Shown here one piece after another: positions 6,159 through 12,304 of a stretch of 14,689 nt of DNA. The notes under the pieces were generated by a model. It was not told the origin of the DNA. It ran no database searches and was given only the letters and a program-made list of their open reading frames with translations. The position numbers and the translations under genes were made by a program. How positions within the stretch are numbered: position 1 is the stretch's first letter; each line of letters begins with the position of its first letter. Origin of the DNA: Candidatus Woesearchaeota archaeon (GTDB taxonomy: Archaea; Nanobdellota; Nanobdellia; SCGC-AAA011-G17; JACQNH01); assembly GCA_016203175.1 (NCBI GenBank), contig JACQNH010000052.1, forward strand, positions 1 to 14,689, given 5' to 3'.

Positions 6159-7046
6159 ATGAAATTTTCAATAATAATAGCATTAGCACCAGAAAGAAAG
6201 ATTTTAGTTTTAGATACTATAAAAAAGTTAAACTATCCAAAAAAAGATTATGAAGTTATAGTTAAAATAAGTAAAAATGCATCTAAAAACAGAAATGATG
6301 GTGCAAAAGAAGCTAAAGGAGAAATTCTAGCATTTATAGACGATGATTGCGAAGTTCCAAAAGAGCTTTTAAAAAATGCAGAAAAAATCTTTAAAAAATA
6401 TCAAGAAATTTCAGCTTTGGGTGGTCCGCAATTAACCCCAAAAAATGATTCTTTTTTCGGAAAATCAGTAGGCTTAGTAATGCAAACCTTTCTAGCATCT
6501 GCACATATGGCAAAAAGATACAAAAAATCAAAATTCACTTTAAATGCAACTGAAAATTACGTTACAACAGCAAATTTTTTCATTAAAAAAGATGTTTTCA
6601 ATAAATTTTATTTTGATGAAAAAATATGGCCCGGAGAAGATACAAAATTTTTCTTACAATTAATCCAAAATAATTACAAAATTGCTTATTCCCCCGATAT
6701 TTATATTTATCACAAAAGAAGACAAAATTTCAAAGATCTAGCAAAACAACACTACAAATATGGTTATGTTATGAAATATTTAAATACAAGATTAGGGTTT
6801 GATTTTAAAACTTTAATTTTCTTATCTCCTTCAATTTGGTTTATTTACACATTACTAACACCAATATTATACCTCTTAAATAAATTTCTAATCCTGCCAT
6901 TACTCCTCTATTTATTTTTATTAATCTTAAATTCCCTATACTTATCTATAAAAAAGCCATTAGCCTTACCTTTATTCCCTTTAATATTTCTCTTAATTCA
7001 CTATTCTTATGGTTTAGGATTTTTAATTGGAAAAATTAAGAAATAA
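6159..7046 (+). CDS. Family 2 glycosyltransferase with C-terminal membrane helices (295 aa)
   Basis: A GT-A-fold sugar transferase, probably using a nucleotide- or lipid-phosphate-activated sugar at the cytoplasmic membrane face. MKFSIIIAL starts the Rossmann-like domain. DDD at residues 61-63 (AFIDDDCEVP) is the metal-binding D-x-D, and WPGEDTKFF supplies the ED motif typical of the catalytic base region. Residues after about 220 form hydrophobic helices (FLSPSIWFIYTLLTP, LPLLLYLFLLIL, FPLIFLLIHYS). The usual V-D-D-x-S-x-D motif near residue 35 is replaced by a short VIVKISKNASKNRNDGA stretch. It starts 3 nt after hicA with no strong TATA box, so cotranscription with hicBA is likely. Proximity to aglB suggests a role in assembling the N-glycan or another envelope glycan; the donor and acceptor cannot be read from the sequence. 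Confidence 0.88.
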   Translation: MKFSIIIALAPERKILVLDTIKKLNYPKKDYEVIVKISKNASKNRNDGAKEAKGEILAFIDDDCEVPKELLKNAEKIFKKYQEISALGGPQLTPKNDSFFGKSVGLVMQTFLASAHMAKRYKKSKFTLNATENYVTTANFFIKKDVFNKFYFDEKIWPGEDTKFFLQLIQNNYKIAYSPDIYIYHKRRQNFKDLAKQHYKYGYVMKYLNTRLGFDFKTLIFLSPSIWFIYTLLTPILYLLNKFLILPLLLYLFLLILNSLYLSIKKPLALPLFPLIFLLIHYSYGLGFLIGKIKK

Positions 7047-7096
7047 TACCATTACAAAATTACTTAAAAACAAAATATTTATAAAATGTAATGGTA
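7047..7096. promoter_or_regulatory. Perfect 10-bp inverted repeat framing the fic promoter
   Basis: TACCATTACA (7047-7056) and TGTAATGGTA (7087-7096) are exact reverse complements separated by 30 bp. The TATA box at 7077-7086 sits inside, abutting the right arm. The left arm begins right after the GT2 stop codon. Arms are about 40 bp apart centre to centre, near four helical turns, which fits an operator for a dimeric or looping repressor. The right arm contains the alternative ATG at 7091, which supports translation starting at 7106 instead. Confidence 0.75.
7077..7086 (+). promoter_or_regulatory. TATA box for fic
   Basis: ATTTATAAAA is centred about 25 nt upstream of the ATG at 7106, matching the leaderless spacing seen at other genes in this window. 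It is only about 10 nt from the ATG at 7091, too close for that start to be on the mRNA. Confidence 0.6.
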
Positions 7097-7105
7097 AGTA
7101 AAATT

Positions 7106-7954
7106 ATGAGAATAATAAAAAGAAAGAAAGGCTCTCAATATTACTTTTATCTACAACATTCTATAAGAAAAAAAGGAAGAATAATAACTAAAGAAAGGTA
7201 TTTAGGAAAAGAGATTCCAAAGAATATTAATCAAATTAAAGAAAGATTTAAAACAGAACTTCTAGAAGAGTTATATAAAAAATTTGAAATTATAAAAAGC
7301 CATTTTCAAAGAGAATGGAAAACTTATCCCATATCAATTAAAGAAAAAGTAAAAGAAGAAATAGCTATCGCCTTTACGTACAATACAAATGCTATTGAAG
7401 GCTCAACTATAACCTTACAAGAAACAAAAGAAATTATCCAAGATAAAATTGCCCCAAATAAATCTTTAAACGATATCAAAGAAACAGAAGCCCATTGCAA
7501 AATATTCCTAGAAATGCTTAATAAAAAAGAAAAAATAACAAATAATATATTGTTGCAATGGCATAAAGAAATTTTTAAAGACACAAAACCTGATATTGCA
7601 GGAAAATTTAGAGAATACCTTGTTAGGATAAATAACTATACAGCCCCAGATTGGCAAGATATTAAATATCTTATGGAGCAGTTTATAATATTCGTCAATA
7701 AAACTAAAATGGATCCGGTAGAGTTAGCAGCTCGTGCCCATTATAAATTTGAAAAAATACATCCATTCGGAGATGGAAATGGAAGAATAGGAAGACTTTT
7801 AATGAATTATATTCTTTGGCACAATCACTACCCTATGTTGATTATAGAATATAAAAAAAGAAGACCCTATTATAAATCATTACAAAAAGACGAAGAAGGA
7901 TTTTTTAATTATTTTATAAGAAGATATTTATCTGTAAACAAAACAAGAATTTAA
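7106..7954 (+). CDS. Fic-domain protein (AMPylase-type), self-inhibited class II (282 aa)
   Basis: Fic enzymes usually transfer AMP or another nucleotide fragment from NTP to a hydroxyl side chain of a target protein. The catalytic loop HPFGDGNGRIGR is intact at residues 219-230, with His219 the catalytic base. Upstream, T-N-A-I-E-G at 94-99 matches the inhibitory helix motif (S/T)xxxE(G/N), with Glu98 the inhibitory residue. That places the inhibitor in the same chain, N-terminal to the Fic core (class II), so no separate antitoxin is needed. The first 45 residues are basic and strand-like (SQYYFYLQHSIRKKGR, ERYLGKEIP), a leader I associate with archaeal Fic proteins. ATG 7106 is chosen over 7091 from TATA spacing and the operator arm. 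The stop codon overlaps that of the convergent methyltransferase. The target protein is unknown. Confidence 0.93.
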   Translation: MRIIKRKKGSQYYFYLQHSIRKKGRIITKERYLGKEIPKNINQIKERFKTELLEELYKKFEIIKSHFQREWKTYPISIKEKVKEEIAIAFTYNTNAIEGSTITLQETKEIIQDKIAPNKSLNDIKETEAHCKIFLEMLNKKEKITNNILLQWHKEIFKDTKPDIAGKFREYLVRINNYTAPDWQDIKYLMEQFIIFVNKTKMDPVELAARAHYKFEKIHPFGDGNGRIGRLLMNYILWHNHYPMLIIEYKKRRPYYKSLQKDEEGFFNYFIRRYLSVNKTRI

Positions 7955-8577
7955 ATCCCACAAATAAATAACTGCAAAGTACAACTTAAAGAATTCCTAA
8001 CCTCATATTTTTCAATTTTAAAATAATTTTCTAATAATCTACTAATCTGCTCTTTACTCCTTCCACAACAACCTCTATCGTGACTAAAAATAAATCTTCT
8101 AATAAAATTGCTTTGTTCATTAACAGGAACAGGATCTATTATAATCAATTTACCATTCTTTTTCAAAACCCTTTTAACATCATTAAATATTCCTTTTAAT
8201 TCCCTATCACTTAAATGATGCAAAAAAGAAATCATTAAAACAACATCAAAATTCTCCTTCTTAAAATCCATCTTATTAGCATCCATAACAAAAAACTTTC
8301 CACCATATTTTGTATTTGCAAATTTAATATATTTGTCACTATTATCAATTCCAACATAATTAGCATTATTAAATAATCTAGAAAAATAACCAGTCCCGCA
8401 CCCTATATCCAAAACATTACCTTCATCATTACAATTCTCTTTAATCGTTTTCTTAATAACTCTAAAATTATTATTCATTAAAATTCTAATCCACTCCATT
8501 ACCCTTCCACTTCCAAATACCCCATCTATATACCCTTTTCTTTTTCCAAGGTTTCTTTTATAAAGAAAGGTTGTCAT
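7951..8577 (-). CDS. Class I SAM-dependent methyltransferase (208 aa)
   Basis: This protein transfers a methyl group from S-adenosylmethionine to an unknown acceptor. Motif I VLDIGCGTGYF is at residues 55-65. The acidic end of strand 2 is VGID (Asp78), which should hold the ribose. FDVVLMISFLHHL is the motif IV region, and RVLKKNGKLIIIDPVP follows as in UbiE/Methyltransf_11-like enzymes. The end contains HDRGCCGRSKEQI, which is probably part of the acceptor lid. Its ATG overlaps the TGA of the upstream membrane glycosyltransferase (ATGA at 8577-8574), so the two are translationally coupled and probably act in the same pathway. A sugar O-methyltransferase acting on the glycan is the most natural guess, but this is inferred from context only. 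Confidence 0.88.
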   Translation of the reverse strand: MTTFLYKRNLGKRKGYIDGVFGSGRVMEWIRILMNNNFRVIKKTIKENCNDEGNVLDIGCGTGYFSRLFNNANYVGIDNSDKYIKFANTKYGGKFFVMDANKMDFKKENFDVVLMISFLHHLSDRELKGIFNDVKRVLKKNGKLIIIDPVPVNEQSNFIRRFIFSHDRGCCGRSKEQISRLLENYFKIEKYEVRNSLSCTLQLFICGI

Positions 8578-9935
8578 TTTAATTTATATATCCTATAACC
8601 TCCAATAGTATTTATTTTATCATACATTTCATTAAAAAAATCCATTATCTCCAAAAAATCATACCTTGAATCATAAATATAAACTATTTTAGGTTTTTCA
8701 TTTTTAATTACATTAATCTTATCTTCATCGCTTATAATTTTAACCTTCGCATACATATAAGCCCTTGAAGAGTCATAAATCCTTCCAGCCTTTTCCCTCC
8801 CACTATAAAAAGCAACTCCATTATTATCCCCTAAAATCTTATCTTCAGAATTTGTAACTAATTTAATATATTCAGCGGTTTTAACGATCTCATCATGCTT
8901 TTCAGGAAAATAAGCTATTTCTTTCCCTAAAGCACTCAAAGGACCCACTAAAAAACTATAAACAATTATCAAAACTAAAAAATACTTCCATAAATTATCT
9001 TTAAAATTAAAAAATCTCAAACTTAAAATATTCACAAAAGGCATCACAATTATCAATAAATAATCACTAATCAAATTTGCCCTTAAAAAAACAAAAACAA
9101 AAAATATCCCCACTAAAAATAAGCTTAACTTCTCTAAATTATTTCTTTCTTTAAAGTTAAACACACCATAAAACCACCCACTAAAACCTAATAAATAAAG
9201 CGGATGCATTAAAAAATTAAGAACATAAAAAACAGATGCAAAATAATTTGGTCTAGCTAATGGACTATAAACCTGATAAAATATCTGATTTAAAAATTCA
9301 TAGCCCCCAGTAACCTTAAACAAATAAGCAAATAGCAAAGCACTTAATAAAATCTGCCCGCTTAAAAAAATTCCTATAGCTTTAAACTTTCTTTTAATTA
9401 AAAAATAAACTAAAACACCAACCATCAAAATTCCAACAGTTTGTTTAGAAAAATAGCTTAAAGCAAAAAATACCCCAGAAAAAAACAAACCGAGATTATT
9501 CTCCATAAAAAATAAATAAAGCCCAATTAATAAAAAGAAAACAGAAAAATATTCCAAAAATAAACCATTCTCGGAAAATATAGGCATTAAAGAAAATAAT
9601 AAAGTGCATAATAAAGCCTGAAATTGATCAAAAAATTTCTTAGCAATTAAATAAACTAAAACTACACTTAAAATAGCCAAAATATTACTTAACACAAAAG
9701 CACTAAATAAACTTTTCCCAAATACGAACATGAACAAAGCCATAAAATAATGCCCAACAGGAGGATAAACCAAAATAAAATCCTTATAGGGAATTTCACC
9801 ATTAGCAATTTGCAAACCAACATAACTATTTAACTGCCCCTGCCAATAAGAACCTACAGAGCTTTCTAGATTAATAAACCTGACTAAACTAATAACTACA
9901 ATTAAAGCAATTATCAATTTTGACCATTTATCCAT
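8574..9935 (-). CDS. GT-C-type membrane glycosyltransferase, PMT/ArnT-like (453 aa)
   Basis: A polytopic membrane protein with about ten hydrophobic helices and a soluble C-terminal tail of about 100 residues. The first periplasm-side loop contains GEIPYKDFILVYPPVGHYF, the P-Y-x-D-F ... Y-P-P block typical of the dolichyl-phosphate-sugar-dependent GT39/GT87-like GT-C enzymes. Such enzymes take a sugar from a polyprenyl-phosphate donor and add it to a glycan or protein outside the membrane. The Asp/Glu usually seen just before this block is occupied by YWQGQLN, so the catalytic residue is not evident. Its start ATG at 9935 has a TATA box about 25 nt upstream on the minus strand, and it is coupled by a 4-bp overlap to the methyltransferase. 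Donor, acceptor and activity are unproven. Confidence 0.85.
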   Translation of the reverse strand: MDKWSKLIIALIVVISLVRFINLESSVGSYWQGQLNSYVGLQIANGEIPYKDFILVYPPVGHYFMALFMFVFGKSLFSAFVLSNILAILSVVLVYLIAKKFFDQFQALLCTLLFSLMPIFSENGLFLEYFSVFFLLIGLYLFFMENNLGLFFSGVFFALSYFSKQTVGILMVGVLVYFLIKRKFKAIGIFLSGQILLSALLFAYLFKVTGGYEFLNQIFYQVYSPLARPNYFASVFYVLNFLMHPLYLLGFSGWFYGVFNFKERNNLEKLSLFLVGIFFVFVFLRANLISDYLLIIVMPFVNILSLRFFNFKDNLWKYFLVLIIVYSFLVGPLSALGKEIAYFPEKHDEIVKTAEYIKLVTNSEDKILGDNNGVAFYSGREKAGRIYDSSRAYMYAKVKIISDEDKINVIKNEKPKIVYIYDSRYDFLEIMDFFNEMYDKINTIGGYRIYKLK

Positions 9936-9954
9936 AACAAACTCAATAAAAGAA

Positions 9955-9965
9955 CATTTTTAAAG
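9955..9965 (-). promoter_or_regulatory. TATA box for the minus-strand GT-C/methyltransferase operon
   Basis: Read on the minus strand this is CTTTAAAAATG, centred about 25 nt upstream of the ATG at 9935 with no Shine-Dalgarno between. It overlaps the 10-bp palindrome TAAAGCTTTA at 9961-9970. Confidence 0.55.
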
Positions 9966-9994
9966 CTTTATGCACCTTACAAAAATTCTAGAAT
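9961..9994. repeat. Two 10-bp palindromes in the divergent intergenic region
   Basis: TAAAGCTTTA (9961-9970) and ATTCTAGAAT (9985-9994) are each perfect palindromes, centred 24 bp apart. They lie in the 195-bp gap 9936-10130 between two divergent membrane-protein genes, next to the minus-strand TATA box. The gap also has a 7-bp inverted repeat TATAGTT/AACTATA (10038-10044 and 10075-10081). No ORF or RNA gene is seen in the gap. They could be regulator sites, but short palindromes arise easily in DNA of this composition. Confidence 0.4.
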
Positions 9995-10098
9995 ATTTTC
10001 ATAATAAACAACAAAATGAGCCTATTTTTCTAATAATTATAGTTAAATTCTCAATCTCTTCATTGATTTTTTACAACTATAGAATAACTTATTTCATA

Positions 10099-10108
10099 AT
10101 TATTAAAA
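10099..10108 (+). promoter_or_regulatory. TATA box for the 509-aa membrane protein
   Basis: ATTATTAAAA is centred about 27-28 nt upstream of the ATG at 10131, with no Shine-Dalgarno between. The spacing fits a leaderless transcript. Confidence 0.5.
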
Positions 10109-10130
10109 ACCCTTTAATTACATCTAAATA

Positions 10131-11660
10131 ATGAAAAATTTAACACATTTAATAATAATAGGCTTAATTTTCTCAATCGCATTACAATCAATAGCATTTA
10201 CCTCAGAATATATAATAAATGATGATGTAAGGGCCTCTTTATTTATAACCCCAAAATTTCAAGATAAAGAATTATTTCAAAAAGATTTATTAGCCGATCA
10301 CGCATTAGTAGGCATAGGCACAACAAAACCAATCCAATATTTTTATGCTTTAATCAATTATATTATAGATTTTAAATTAGCAACAAAAATACTCCCAATA
10401 ATTTTATTTATAATCTCTCTAATATTTTTTTATTTAATTTCAAAACAGTTTTTAAAAGAAGATATTGCCTTTATTTCAACAATAATTTTCATTTTCTTTT
10501 CATGGACATTACAATTATTCTCAGGTGGATTATCAAGAGCATTCTTTCTTCCATTAACAACTATATTTCTTTATTTCTTTTTAAAAAACAACAATAAAGC
10601 ATCCTTAATAACTATAATAATATCTTCATTCTTCTATCCCCCTCTAACTTTAATACTCTTAACAACTTACGCTTTAACGTTTCTAAATAAAAATTTTAAA
10701 TCAAAAAATTTCATTTATTTTTTACTAGCAATAATTTTATGCTTCTTAATAATAACTTATATTTCAGTGCCAAAAAATAAAGATTTCAGCACATTTTACA
10801 ATCTAAAAGAAGTACTTTCAATGGAAGAGTTTCACGAAAACGGAAAAATTCCAGTTTTAAAGGGGTATTTAACCTTAATAAACCAATACAACACAGGTAT
10901 AAAAACTTCATTAACAAAAAATCCAATAGCACTGCTAATATTACTTTCTCTAATCTCGATTTTCATAAAAACAAAAACTAAACTACCTTCTAAAATAAAA
11001 CTTTTTGCACTATCGGGATTAATATTATACTTCTTGTCATTTATACTCTTATTTAAAATTTATATACCAATTAGATACTTAATTCCAGTTTATTTATTCC
11101 TAATCTTATACATCTCAAATAGACTCCAAAAATTTGATTTCACAATAAATAAAAAGTTAATTTTCACTTTAATCATCTTCATCCTATTCTTACCCCATTT
11201 AAGAAGGGACCTAACAATATGCGAAAATCCAGAAATCTATAAATATATTGAAACACTTCCAAAAACTGCTTTAATTGCAGGTTTCCCAAAAGACTTAGAT
11301 TGTATTCCCTTATATTCAAAAAGATCTGTTCTAATAAATGATGAATTAAATATTCCTTTTGCTAAAAACTATTATGAAAAAATAAAACAAAGATTAACAG
11401 ATTTATTCACAATATATTACTCTGATAATGAAAAAGACTTAAATGACTTCTGCTCAAAACATAAAGTAACACACATATTAGTTAACAAAGATCGATTTAA
11501 ATCAGATTTTTTGGAAAAACCTCAAGTTTATTACAAACCATTTAATAAAATTATAAAACTAAATAAAAACAATGATTTTATTTTACCGGAATTGGAATCC
11601 AAAGCGATCTTTAAATCAAATAATCAGTTTATAATAGAATGCTTAAATGGAAAGGTTTAA
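10131..11660 (+). CDS. GT-C-like polytopic membrane protein, possible glycosyltransferase (509 aa)
   Basis: The first hydrophobic helix (residues 6-23) is followed by a loop with N-D-D-V-R (Asp31, Asp32), then LFQKDLLADHA. About nine to ten further helices reach residue 365, and a soluble tail of about 140 residues follows. One short helix, one acidic loop, many helices and a soluble C-terminal domain is the GT-C layout. The N-D-D-V-R / F-x-x-D-L-x-A-D pattern resembles uncharacterised bacterial membrane proteins that I recall only by pattern, so enzymatic assignment is tentative. The ATG at 10131 is the first in the frame and has a TATA box about 28 nt upstream. The stop codon overlaps the TATA box of the DUF4258 gene. 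Membership of the glycan pathway is inferred from the neighbouring GT-C genes. Confidence 0.75.
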   Translation: MKNLTHLIIIGLIFSIALQSIAFTSEYIINDDVRASLFITPKFQDKELFQKDLLADHALVGIGTTKPIQYFYALINYIIDFKLATKILPIILFIISLIFFYLISKQFLKEDIAFISTIIFIFFSWTLQLFSGGLSRAFFLPLTTIFLYFFLKNNNKASLITIIISSFFYPPLTLILLTTYALTFLNKNFKSKNFIYFLLAIILCFLIITYISVPKNKDFSTFYNLKEVLSMEEFHENGKIPVLKGYLTLINQYNTGIKTSLTKNPIALLILLSLISIFIKTKTKLPSKIKLFALSGLILYFLSFILLFKIYIPIRYLIPVYLFLILYISNRLQKFDFTINKKLIFTLIIFILFLPHLRRDLTICENPEIYKYIETLPKTALIAGFPKDLDCIPLYSKRSVLINDELNIPFAKNYYEKIKQRLTDLFTIYYSDNEKDLNDFCSKHKVTHILVNKDRFKSDFLEKPQVYYKPFNKIIKLNKNNDFILPELESKAIFKSNNQFIIECLNGKV

Positions 11661-11664
11661 ATAT
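11655..11664 (+). promoter_or_regulatory. TATA box of the DUF4258/zinc-finger-AbrB pair, inside the upstream gene's end
   Basis: GTTTAAATAT is centred about 27 nt before the ATG at 11687. It contains the TAA stop (11658-11660) of the 509-aa membrane protein. The position supports ATG 11687 and makes the longer frame from 11639 unlikely. Confidence 0.6.
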
Positions 11665-11685
11665 TCTAAAGAATACAAAGAATAC
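11662..11685. promoter_or_regulatory. Candidate operator: inverted plus tandem GAATA boxes
   Basis: TATTC-TAAA-GAATA (11662-11675) is an inverted repeat. The 9-bp unit AAAGAATAC then occurs twice in tandem (11668-11676, 11677-11685), giving three GAATA boxes between the TATA box and the start codon at 11687. The second gene of the pair has an AbrB-type DNA-binding domain, so autorepression here is plausible. Confidence 0.5.
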
Positions 11686-11686
11686 A

Positions 11687-11923
11687 ATGAAACTAAAGAT
11701 TAATTGGAATCACAAAAGAGCCAAACACACAATTGAAAGGATGTGGTTAAGAGGTATATCAATGAATGAAATAAGAACAGCTATAACTGAAGGTCAAAAA
11801 AAGAAGCAGGAAAAAGACATTATTGAGGCATTTTACTCCTATTTCAGCGTAGTTTATGCAGAAATGTTTTTTAGAGAAAATGATATCCATAAAATATACC
11901 CTATTACCGTTAAAATCTGGTGA
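11687..11923 (+). CDS. DUF4258-like small protein, probable toxin partner (78 aa)
   Basis: The start is ATG 11687, from the TATA box spacing. The protein MKLKINWNHKRAKHTIERMWL... carries the H-x-x-E-R-M-x-x-R-G-I-S-x-x-E-I-x-x-A-I pattern (residues of about 14-33) of the DUF4258 family, with a second half of predicted strands (FYSYFSVVYAEMFF, HKIYPITVKIW). DUF4258 proteins have a RelE/BrnT-like build and are often found beside YgiT-type zinc-finger proteins, which is the arrangement here: the next gene starts 4 nt after this stop. A toxin that acts on RNA or ribosomes is therefore likely by context, but no catalytic residues can be assigned with confidence. It could also be a non-toxic single-domain member. 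Confidence 0.72.
   Translation: MKLKINWNHKRAKHTIERMWLRGISMNEIRTAITEGQKKKQEKDIIEAFYSYFSVVYAEMFFRENDIHKIYPITVKIW
11919..11923 (+). promoter_or_regulatory. Shine-Dalgarno GGTGA containing the upstream stop codon
   Basis: GGTGA complements the archaeal 16S tail TCACC and ends 4 nt before the ATG at 11928. Its TGA is the stop codon of the preceding small gene, so termination and reinitiation are directly coupled. Confidence 0.6.
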
Positions 11924-11927
11924 CAAA

Positions 11928-12275
11928 ATGACAGAAAAAATATTACCCTACACATGTAATTGTGGTGGAATCCTAAAAAAAAGCCATACACAAGTAGAAT
12001 TTTTTGGAATAGACTTCGGTATTAAAGAAAGTGAAGTATGCACAAAATGCGGTTCAGAATATTTAGATGATGCTACCCTAGAAGAAATAGAAAAAGAGGT
12101 TAAAAAAAGAAAATTATTTGGTTTAGAAAAAGAAGCTCAAATCACAAAATCAGGGAATTCTCTTGTTATAAGAATCCCTCAAGAAATTGTCAAATTTACT
12201 GGAATAAGTTATAAAGATCCTATAAGAGTCTACCCTATAGGAAAAAATAAAATTGAGATTGAATTAAAAATCTAA
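11928..12275 (+). CDS. YgiT-type zinc-finger / AbrB-fold fusion, probable antitoxin (115 aa)
   Basis: Residues 1-46 form a four-cysteine zinc site: C10-x-C12-G-G and C38-x-x-C41-G, as in the N-terminal zinc finger of MqsA/YgiT antitoxins, the part that binds the toxin. A helical linker (EEIEKEVKKRK) leads to an AbrB/MazE-type swapped-hairpin DNA-binding domain at about 68-115, with the signature ITKSGNSLVIRIPQEIV. MqsA itself carries a helix-turn-helix here, so this is a different DNA-binding module on the same toxin-binding head. The ATG at 11928 is set by GGTGA at 11919-11923. It likely neutralises the DUF4258 protein and represses their shared promoter. The frame is open further upstream, but that part overlaps the DUF4258 gene and looks non-coding. 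A T-run follows the stop codon. Confidence 0.85.
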   Translation: MTEKILPYTCNCGGILKKSHTQVEFFGIDFGIKESEVCTKCGSEYLDDATLEEIEKEVKKRKLFGLEKEAQITKSGNSLVIRIPQEIVKFTGISYKDPIRVYPIGKNKIEIELKI

Positions 12276-12279
12276 AGCC

Positions 12280-12285
12280 TTTTTT
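12280..12285 (+). terminator. Oligo-T terminator after the zinc-finger/AbrB gene
   Basis: Six T residues start 4 nt after the TAA at 12273-12275. Archaeal polymerase can terminate on such T-runs without a hairpin. It sits in the 29-bp gap before the convergent methyltransferase gene. Confidence 0.4.
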
Positions 12286-12304
12286 GAAATAATCAAGTTA
12301 ATTA

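Noticed and set aside
5499..7046. Integrated mobile element around hicBA and fic
   Set aside because: I found no integrase, transposase, target-site duplication or tRNA-end att sequence. Toxin-antitoxin genes alone do not show mobility.
7324..7584. Minus-strand 86-codon open frame inside fic
   Set aside because: It is antisense to the Fic inhibitory helix region, with no promoter or coding pattern of its own.
11639..11686. N-terminal extension of the DUF4258 protein overlapping the upstream gene
   Set aside because: The TATA box at 11655-11664 and the operator-like repeats lie inside it, so it is probably not on the mRNA.
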